Positions 56,201 through 64,000 of a stretch of 64,000 nucleotides of DNA are shown here, one piece after another. The translations under genes were made by a program, and so were the position numbers. Source of the DNA: Urophycis tenuis (Eukaryota > Chordata > Actinopteri > Gadiformes > Phycidae). The notes beneath the pieces were generated by a model that did no database searches, was not told where the DNA came from, and saw only the letters and a list, made by a program, of their open reading frames with translations. Positions within the stretch are counted from its first letter, which is position 1. Every line of letters begins with the position of its first letter. Location of the stretch: NCBI GenBank assembly GCA_036785325.1, contig JAXIVH010000084.1, positions 62,001 through 126,000 of the forward strand, given 5' to 3'.

Positions 56201-57527
56201 ACATTTCAGGGAGTACACAGGGGATACTGCACCATCAATATTTAGAACACATGCATTTGTCCCCCCAAATAAAAACAAAATAACTTATTTTCGAAAAACT
56301 GCTGTAATGCCTTTTCATCAGCACTAGCTCTATTTTTGTTTACTAAAACAGTTCAAAACAGTACAATTCCCCACACAAACACACAAAAGAGAAGAGGAGT
56401 AAATAATGCGATCACATTCTACGGGAGAGTAAACATTTAAAAGGAATACAAAATGCCTGAGAGTCTTCCTTGCATTATAGGCATATAATATTTTTGCCTG
56501 AATCTCTTTTCAACACTAGCGCGTTCTGCTCCTTATTTCGTCTAGTCTCGCTTACTCACTTCCAGGTCCAGCTCCTGCGCCAGCGATGGTAGGATGTCTT
56601 CTCAATCACGAGCCACCAGATCAGCCACTCTGTCAGGCCGGACCTCCACTTCCACCATCTTGGTCAGCCTGTGGAGCAGCCCCATCATGGATGCCCCCCA
56701 TGCGAGCCTGAGGACGGCCTCAGGGGGAAGAGGTGGCAGCGGTCTGGGGTGGCGACGGCCAGCCGGGCTGAGAAGGTGGTGGGGGACGGTGGTGTGAGGA
56801 GGAGGAGGAGGAGGAGGAGGAGGAGGCGGTGTTGATGAGGGGCTGGATTGAATCAGGTGGCTCGGAGGAGCATTCACCTGAGCAGACACAGGTCTGAGGT
56901 CCTCAATCTGTAGTGGGAAAATTCAACTAAATTCAACACTCTAACTTCAAAACTAAAAAAAAAAAACTTTTTGGGTACATACAGTACATACATACTGCAT
57001 GCATACATACATACATACATACATACATTTTAGGGGGTACACAGGAGATACCGCCCCATCAATATTTAGAACACATGCATTTGTCCCCCCAAATAAAAAC
57101 ATAAAAGAACTAGGCAGCTTTTATTTAGAAAAAAAAAACACTATGACGTTGTTATAACCTACCTTTACAAAAACAATTATACAATGTCATACAAACAGTC
57201 ATACAATTCCCCAAAGAAGAGACACAAAAGAGGACAGAAGAGTAAATCCTGGGTTCTTATGGTTAGTGTTGGGGGTTCTCATGGCTATGGTTAGGGTTTG
57301 GGGTTCTTACATTTCAGGGGGTACACAGGGGATACGACCCCATCAATATTTAGAACACATACATAAGTCCCCCTAAGTAAAAACAAAAGGAGCAACTTTT
57401 ATTTTGAAAAAAATGCTATAACGTCATTATAACTTACCTTTTCCTACTGCACTAGGCCTATTTTTATTTACAAAAACACTCACACAATTCCCCAAAGACA
57501 CACAAAGGAGGACAGAAGAGTAAATCA
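56201..57527 (-). repeat. Three homologous ~200-bp segments, unit 3
   Basis: Segments at about 56201-56403, 57029-57245 and 57308-57527, more diverged than in units 1 and 2; the FLFGGTN frame is damaged in the first. A short (CATA)n lies at about 56988-57028. Confidence 0.55.
56560..56907 (-). pseudogene. Proline-rich exon with premature stop, unit 3
   Basis: 348 bp, multiple of three, both splice sites intact, proline run of 11. It shares unit 2's TGA (56602-56604) but at several other sites (LLHRL, the CGACGGCC word) matches unit 1 instead, a mosaic pattern that suggests exchange between units. Confidence 0.55.
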
Positions 57528-57891
57528 TGTCTATATTTGTGGTTACAGGGATCACATTATGAGAAATGGTGATCTACGGGAGAATAAACATTTGAAAGAC
57601 ATTTTGAATACCAAATGCCTGAGAGTCGATATTGAATTGTAAGTTGTATATTGTATGTATTCTATATGTATTCTGTATTAAGGCTTTAGTGTGTTTATTT
57701 TGTATTTTTTAAACCACGTGCACATGTAAACCACGTGCTTCGTTATGACGTCCGAGGAGTGACGCGGGCAAGCTCGATTAGCGTCTCTGACCTGACGTCA
57801 TAATGAAGCCCGGCAGCAAATTTCTGAAAAGTACCGTTGCTAATAATATGATCTCAAAGCAATAACACGAACAGTAAAATACAATACTCAC

Positions 57892-57957
57892 AGGATCCAG
57901 ACAAATGTCGTTTTTGTTTTTCCACATTTTCGCAAAAGTAATGTTGTTACCTGTCAT
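57892..57957 (-). CDS. First coding exon, unit 3
   Basis: 66 bp, ATG at 57955-57957, donor GTGAGT at 57886-57891. It reads MTGNNITFAKMWKNKN and then DICLDP: two substitutions relative to unit 2, frame and splice site intact. Confidence 0.5.
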
Positions 57958-58014
57958 ACACAAATCACTTCACACTTCTTCACGTTATCATCAAGACAAA
58001 GTGACGGTCCCGGG

Positions 58015-58101
58015 TTTTATACTGACCTCTGGTGGCGTCCTTGGTTACGAGCAACCAATCAGTGTTTAGTGTTTGGCGTCAATATAATCATTACTGATTG
58101 G
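58015..58101 (-). promoter_or_regulatory. TATA/CCAAT promoter, unit 3
   Basis: TATAAAA at 58015-58021, inverted CCAAT at 58055-58059 and direct CCAAT at 58097-58101, with conserved spacing. Confidence 0.6.
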
Positions 58102-58315
58102 CTGATCGGCTGCCGGGGGATGTTAGCTTGAATATATGGTAATTATGCTACGATGTTACGATATGGTAAGATCTATATATATGAGATCGTCTATATATTG
58201 ATATATCTATATATAGAGACATAGTTTAGTAAATAATTGTATTACTTTATTTTTATTTCCACATACCCGCGACACATGTTGAAAAGTTTCAAATAAATTG
58301 TCTCTCTCTCAGACG

Positions 58316-58351
<36 letters not shown>

Positions 58352-58808
58352 TCAGGGGCTGGCAGTACTGCATCGGATCATATACAATGTGAAGCAACAC
58401 ATGATATATATATACTAATATCAACTACAAACGGCAGTGTGTAATACGTGTTGGAGTCTCCAATGCATTTGTTTTTTCAGCAGCTTTTTTTCTGAAACCA
58501 ACGCGACTGACAAAGCATACAATTAATATTGGAGCAGCTTCTTGGAGGCTACAACTAAGTATGCCTCATACACAATCCAATTTCCAAAATATCCCCCCAT
58601 ACATTTTGAATAGTTTACTTTTTAACATTTTGACGAGCCACCCGAACACGAACGTAGGCAGACTGATTTTCTGATGTAGGCCTATTGTTCACTCTTGAGG
58701 TGTTCGGATTGTTGTGATGTGTAACAGCAGAGTTACTGGTACAGCTAGTAGTATGGACTGTAAACAATTATTATTACATCTTACAGCTGCCACTTATTTT
58801 GTTTTCAG

Positions 58809-58890
58809 TCATGTCATGCGGGGACCAAGCCGAGAAGGACACAAGCTAGCTACTTTGTTGAAATCAAATTATATTCCTCAAAAGAAAGAG
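58809..58890 (+). other. Possible plus-strand exon, unit 3
   Basis: 82-bp segment with conserved acceptor and donor; frame open, one arginine-to-lysine change against unit 1. Confidence 0.3.
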
Positions 58891-58979
58891 GTAAGCTTTT
58901 TTAAGTCACATAACATTTGTCCTTCATACAGTTTGTTTAATGAGGAAGTTGTTGTGGAAATTTCCTCAGCTGCTGGTGA

Positions 58980-59381
58980 AGAATGAAATAGAGACTTCTG
59001 CCGGCCGACAAGGTTTTATTTTCTTTGCAAAGAAAAGGTCAATCAACACGCGAGCGGTGAAAGATGAAGAAAGCCCCCGAGCATGGGGATACCTAAACAT
59101 TTATACCTGAGGAACACCCCTATGCTTTACATCCATGTGTCTGCTGCAGGAGCAGGCCCCCCAGGGAGGGTTTTCACACCCTTTGCCCACTGCAGGTATC
59201 CCGCGCTGACCCCCCGTATGTGCTTTACACCTATAGGGTATCCTGCAGGACTTTGTATTTAGGTGCAAAGTTAAGTGTAAACATCACACAAAACAATTTG
59301 GTACCTTATGTTAGGAAGGGGAAAGGTTGGGCGTCTCAAATGGTTAAGACAAATAAATTGAAATTGCCATTACAAAGTGAA
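58980..59381. other. Unassigned spacer, unit 3
   Basis: Counterpart of 6610-7020 with an 8-bp deletion near 59118; no gene seen. Confidence 0.5.
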
Positions 59382-59792
59382 TCAATAAACTCAACTCAAC
59401 TCAACTTGCTCTTTATTGTCGTTGCACAAGAAACACAATAACACATAGTGATTTTTGGCAGCGAAATGTCGTTGCTATGGCTTCCGGCAGACACAGAGAT
59501 AAGCAGATGTATAAATAGATCTATAAAAATACAGAAATAAAAATATAAAACTATGATCAATGTTATATCCTATATTAATAAAGTGCAAAGGAACTGGATA
59601 CTAATGAAAGATAATACTAAAAAAGTGTCAGTGTAGGCATGAAAAAAAGTATTGTGAACATTTTAGCAGCATGGTGGAGATTATTACACACATCGGTAAG
59701 GAAGTATTTCACTGAAAGTATTGCACTGAAATGGGTGGGGGGGTTATTTTGCATTGAGCAGTCTGATGGCTAGGGGGAAGAAACTTTTGCTG
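59382..59792. repeat. LINE-like 3' repeat fragment, unit 3
   Basis: Nearly identical to 35751-36160, including the ~50-bp loss at the copia junction. Confidence 0.5.
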
Positions 59793-61366
59793 AATCCCAC
59801 ATCATAACAGAGGAAAGTAAATTTGCAAGATTTGACAAGACTTTCAATCCACAACAACATTTTATGGAGCTTGCAGATGGCACCAGGGAGAACAACATGG
59901 CTCTCAAGCGAGGAGATGCAGAGGTGATGCTACGGGACCAAAAGGGGAGAAACGTCATGGTAACACTGAAGAGGGCCTTGCAGCCGCGGCCTACTGGTTA
60001 GGGCTTCGATTTGTAACCGGAAGGTGGCCGGTTCGAACCCCGACCAGTACGAACGGCTGAAGTGCCCTTGAGCAAGGCACCTAACCCCTTACTGTTCCCC
60101 GAGCGCCGCTGTGGCAGGCAGCTCACTGCAGCGGGTTTAAGTGTACGCTTCACCTCACTGTGTGCTTCACCATCACTGTGTTCTGAGTGTGTCACTAATT
60201 CACGATTGGGTTAAATGCAGAAGACCAAATTTCCCTCACGGGATCAAATGAGTAATTCTTCTTCTTCTTCTTCTATCCTCAGAGCATCCTTTCAGTAGAG
60301 GCAGTAACAACTGATGGGGCCAAAGTGGGTTTCCAAAAAGGGAAGAGTGAACTGACAACCAAAGATGGGACTGTCTTCCGCATTGAGAAACTGGAAAGAC
60401 TGTACTACATTGAAACGGTAAATAACAATGAAAAATGGGTTGATTACTCAGCCAATGACATAATGTCAAAGGACAAAGTGAATTTAACATGTGATGCCAA
60501 AACATGGCATGAAATACTGGGACATTGTAACATTGATGATGTGATGAAACTATCTGATGTTGTATTAGGCATGAAAGTCACGGAGGAAACTAAGATTGAC
60601 TGTAATGTTTGCACTGAGGGAAAATTGACCAACAGTAGAAGTAGGAAGGCTGATGCAAAAGCTTGTGTGCCCCTTGAGTTAGTACATACTGACTTAGCAG
60701 GTCCAATAGAGCCACCTGGTCAAGATGGGCATAAATATGCCATCTCATTCACAGATGATTTTTCAGGGGCAGTGGCTGTTTACTTCCTTAAAAATAAGAG
60801 TGATGCAACATTGGCCACAAATAAGTTCCTGGCAGACAGTGCACCTTATGGTAGTGTCAAATGTATCAGATCAGATAATGGTACAGAGTACACAGGTGAG
60901 GCTTTTCAGGCCCTTTTAAGAGAAAAAGGTATCAGACACGAGACATCATCCCCTATACTCTCCACACCTCGCCTTGTTTGAAATGGGGAGATGCATGTTA
61001 ATAGAAAAGGGGTTACCGAAAGTGTTCTGGCCTTATGCTATTCAAAGTGCAGCCCATATCCGTAACAGATGTTACAATGAGAGAAGTAAAAACACCCCAT
61101 ACTTTATACTAACAGGAAGAAAGCCAGACCTATCAAAAATCAAAAACTGATGAATATGAACCAGAGATCAACAGCTTCAGAGACCGAAGGTCAGAAATTG
61201 AAAAGAGTGGCTCTGAATTGCTACAGAAAGAAGATAGCAAAGAGATCTAAATGTAAATCCAATCTAAATCAAATCTTAAATAAGAATGAAAATGTACAAA
61301 ATAATGAAACTACAGATGAGGAAGTTGTTCTGGGTGAAAACAAAAACAGCTTAGGTTCAGAGCCTA
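59793..61366 (+). mobile_element. Copia remnant, unit 3
   Basis: Protease tail, SINE interruption, GAG-pre-integrase and integrase core (218-codon open frame from 60325) identical in layout to unit 2, including the deletion that removes HQNGTAER. It runs into the PB1 element at 61367; the reverse transcriptase part lies beyond the window. Confidence 0.9.
59980..60274 (+). mobile_element. tRNA-derived SINE, unit 3
   Basis: Full-length SINE, one base different from the unit 2 copy (near 60219). Confidence 0.85.
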
Positions 61367-62128
61367 CACAGCAAAAATCCCAGTGTATATTGTACTCTAT
61401 AAGAGTACATTTAACTCCAGTTTCAGTGTTTATATAGGTCCAAGAGTTTGGTGTTCACTGAACTCCATCAAAAGTGTAAAACATATACTCCAAATAAAGA
61501 GTTACATTTGAAGCCTCTGAGAGTACAATTTTACTCCGTCACTGGTACTTTTAGACACTACTTCAGTGCTTTGTGACACTTGCAGTGTAATCCTAAAGCT
61601 CCCAGAGAGTAAAATATATACTCTAGTTTAGTAATTTGTAGCACTTTGCAGAGCTGATTATTTAACACTCAGAGTGAGAATGTACTCTATGACTGGTGTA
61701 CACCAAACACTTTTGAGGTGAATTGTTAACACTTAAAGAATTAGTAGTCCTCACAAAAGTTTCCTGAAATATAATATCTTTATTATTACAATACATCCCA
61801 ACAAGTATCTTGTCTTGTTATGGAAGTTAACTCTTGTTACAAGGACATAAAACATCTTATGTTAGAAGCCATGGTGCAAAAAACCCCCCTGTAAAATCAT
61901 TTTTTGCAAAAATAATTGTCAAGATGAAAAACAAAAAGGGGGCAATCACTTACGTATTACATTTCTTATACAAAAACGTGCACCAGCACCACATACTGAT
62001 CATCTCTGTCAAAACCAAAACATAACAAATTTATTGTTATAATAATTATTACCATATATTCTAACAAGTATCTTGTCTTGTTATGGAAGTGAACAGTCAA
62101 CTGTTGTTACAAGGACGTAAAACTTGTC

Positions 62129-62350
62129 TTAAGTTATGGAGCCGTGGTGTAAAAAAAAAATAATAATAATAATTTTTTGCAAATATAATTGCCAAGATGA
62201 AAAACAGCGTGCAACCACTTGACGGCATCCATTATGGTCACACAACAAATGAAACTTCTTGCCGGGAAAAAAGGCATGTGTAAGTTTGAGATGACGGAGC
62301 AACTGCTGGATGGTGACAAAAGTAGACTGGCAAACAAAGCATTTATACAT
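62129..62350 (-). CDS. C2H2 zinc-finger ORF in PB1 element, unit 3
   Basis: Same 73-codon ORF as 38497-38718, differing only in the low-complexity C-terminal run. The start overlaps the PB1 gene stop in the same way. Confidence 0.5.
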   Translation of the reverse strand: MYKCFVCQSTFVTIQQLLRHLKLTHAFFPGKKFHLLCDHNGCRQVVARCFSSWQLYLQKIIIIIFFLHHGSIT

Positions 62351-64000
62351 CACAACCTGAGTTGAGGAGCTTTGCCCTGAGGTCCTTGACTCTGGGAGTT
62401 TCGCGAGAAAGCCCCACATCGATATTGTAGACAGTGGTTTGCACAAATGTGTACAGGCTGTTTAAGGCCTGGTCATAGGAGATCCCAAACACATAATGCG
62501 TCTTGAACAGTTCATCAAAGGCTGAAAGGGAAGACCCGGCCTTGCAGGGAAGGAGCTCACCATCCATTGCAATGTAGTAATCATGGATGTTTTTTCTTGT
62601 GCTGCCAACTGCCAGGATGTAGGGCTGCCTCCGCTGGGCTGGACCAGAGTGTTCTTGTAGGCTTCGGCCCGACTGCAAGATAACACAAAAGTGTTACTAC
62701 ACTATACATCTTTTTTTATAGCAAAGTCAGAAATCTGACAGCATAGTTGGAGGATTTCAAGAAAAAAAAAGAAAACATATTTATGTGACTTGCTATTTAT
62801 AATATTATAAGAAATGTTTTTATGTATTGCTATTTATTTTTTATAAATTTAGTATATAAATGTGTTTGCATTTATTGCTATTTATGAAGTTATTATATAA
62901 AGATGTTTATATCTATTGCTATTGATACCATTATTATAAAAATGTGCTTATATTATATTTATTGCCATTTACATTTATAAATTATTTGTGGAAAAGTTTG
63001 TCCAAATAGAGGAATTATGGAAGAACAGATTAAGTCAACCCTCTTAACAATATTCTTAGATCCAGATATTTCCTGGCTGAGATTTACTTATGTTGAGTAT
63101 GTTGTCGTGCTACCCCATCATGTGAAAATGCACTTGGGTAAGTTCCTCTGTATCAACAGAAATGATAATTGGTCAAAACATTTGTTTGTTTTTGGAATGT
63201 GGATTCCACTCGATATTGGATGCTTTCAAAATGGAAATCAGGATACACTGACCTTATGAAACTTCACTACGCGATCCACAGCTTCCCGGATACTGATCTT
63301 CACGGCTCCCTTCTTTCCACTTGGTGGCAGGAGGTAGACAAGCAGGAGAACTGAGGCCATGTCACTATCCCAACCTGAGAAGAGGGGATTAGAAACTCAA
63401 CTTCAGTATGAGATGCACCTGACAAATCAATATCAACACTCATCAGGCTCTTGAAAAAAATGCTATCAGCACAACCACATCACTGTCAACACAATAAGAC
63501 AACATTTGAAATGGTGGGTGGAGATACACAGGGAATTCATTTATGTCACTTACCTGGGACCTCCTCATCTCCATCCTCATCAGGGTTCTCGTCTGCAGAC
63601 TGAATGAGATAGTCAAGGTGCGGGGTTTTGCTGAGGTTTTTGGCTTGTTCAATTACTTTCGCCTTCAGGAGTGTTCCCCATTTCTCCAAGAATTTTGATG
63701 AAGTCTCTGCTCCAAACAACAGCTCAAAGTCTTGTAGAACCTAAAGGGGAGGAAGTGCAAGCAAGTGCATGTGTACTTGATGATGGTGGCAATGGAAGGA
63801 AGGTACCACTTTCATCTTTACAAAGCTGTTATTGATGGAAAAACACATTATCAACCTAATTAATGTGAACTTACAAGGCCTTTTGTGTCAAGGAACCTTG
63901 GGAAAACTGTAAGCACTGTGCTGCATCGCTCTGGATCATGGATCAACTTTTGTCTGTGCTGGAAGGTTGCTCTCATTTTCATGAAGATCTGTTCTTTATC
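62343..64000 (-). CDS. PB1-domain gene, last four exons, unit 3 (partial)
   Basis: Exons at 62343-62672, 63253-63374, 63554-63740 and from 63885 to the edge, corresponding to exons 9 to 6 of the unit 2 gene with the same splice sites and no frame change. The PB1-coding exons lie beyond the window. Confidence 0.6.

Larger units (their letters stand above)
61367..64000 (-). mobile_element. PB1/zinc-finger element, unit 3 (cut by window edge)
   Basis: Left terminus TA-CACAGCAAA at 61365-61375 and the following 2.6 kb match 37735 onward at a constant offset of 23632 with very few differences. The right terminus lies outside the window. Confidence 0.75.

Overview
The window looks like part of a teleost fish chromosome. 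The evidence is intron-bearing genes with GT/AG splice sites, CA/GT microsatellites, a tRNA-derived SINE with the tail domain common in fish, hAT-type MITEs, a Ty1/copia element and a PB1-domain gene family that I know mainly from teleosts. This is inference from content; no species can be named.

Almost the whole 64 kb is one tandem macro-repeat. Three units lie head to tail: unit 1 at 1-16566 (cut by the left edge), unit 2 at 16567-51352, and unit 3 at 51353-64000 (cut by the right edge). No unique flank is visible. Each unit has the same order from left to right: a GC-rich minisatellite (arrays at 1-2003, 16597-30745 and 51362-54411), a lysine/glutamate-rich exon, a degenerate telomere-like minisatellite split by an inverted-repeat element, a proline-rich exon, a short first exon with a CCAAT/TATA promoter, and then a long block of nested transposon debris. 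That block holds a LINE-like tail, a copia element, a SINE, MITEs, an inverted pair of gypsy-like LTRs, a second LTR, and hAT remnants.

Read on the minus strand, the promoter, three phase-0 exons (22 codons, about 116 codons, about 63 codons), the minisatellite and a polyadenylation signal form a candidate gene repeated three times. The minisatellite is built on an 18-bp unit that reads as a PLTE-type hexapeptide. Its higher-order units are often not multiples of three, so it is not one continuous frame. Units 2 and 3 also share a nonsense codon in the proline-rich exon. I therefore treat it as a decaying or very unusual gene rather than a proven one.

The most striking insert is 37735-43372 in unit 2 (again from 61367 in unit 3, running off the edge). 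It is absent from unit 1, where the empty TA site is intact at 8821-8822. It has inverted termini, a TA duplication, a nine-exon minus-strand gene starting with a PB1-like domain, and a small C2H2 zinc-finger ORF whose start overlaps the PB1 gene's stop. No DDE transposase is visible. It is the best candidate here for an undescribed gene-carrying transposon. The insert also dates the duplications: it arrived after unit 1 separated from the ancestor of units 2 and 3.
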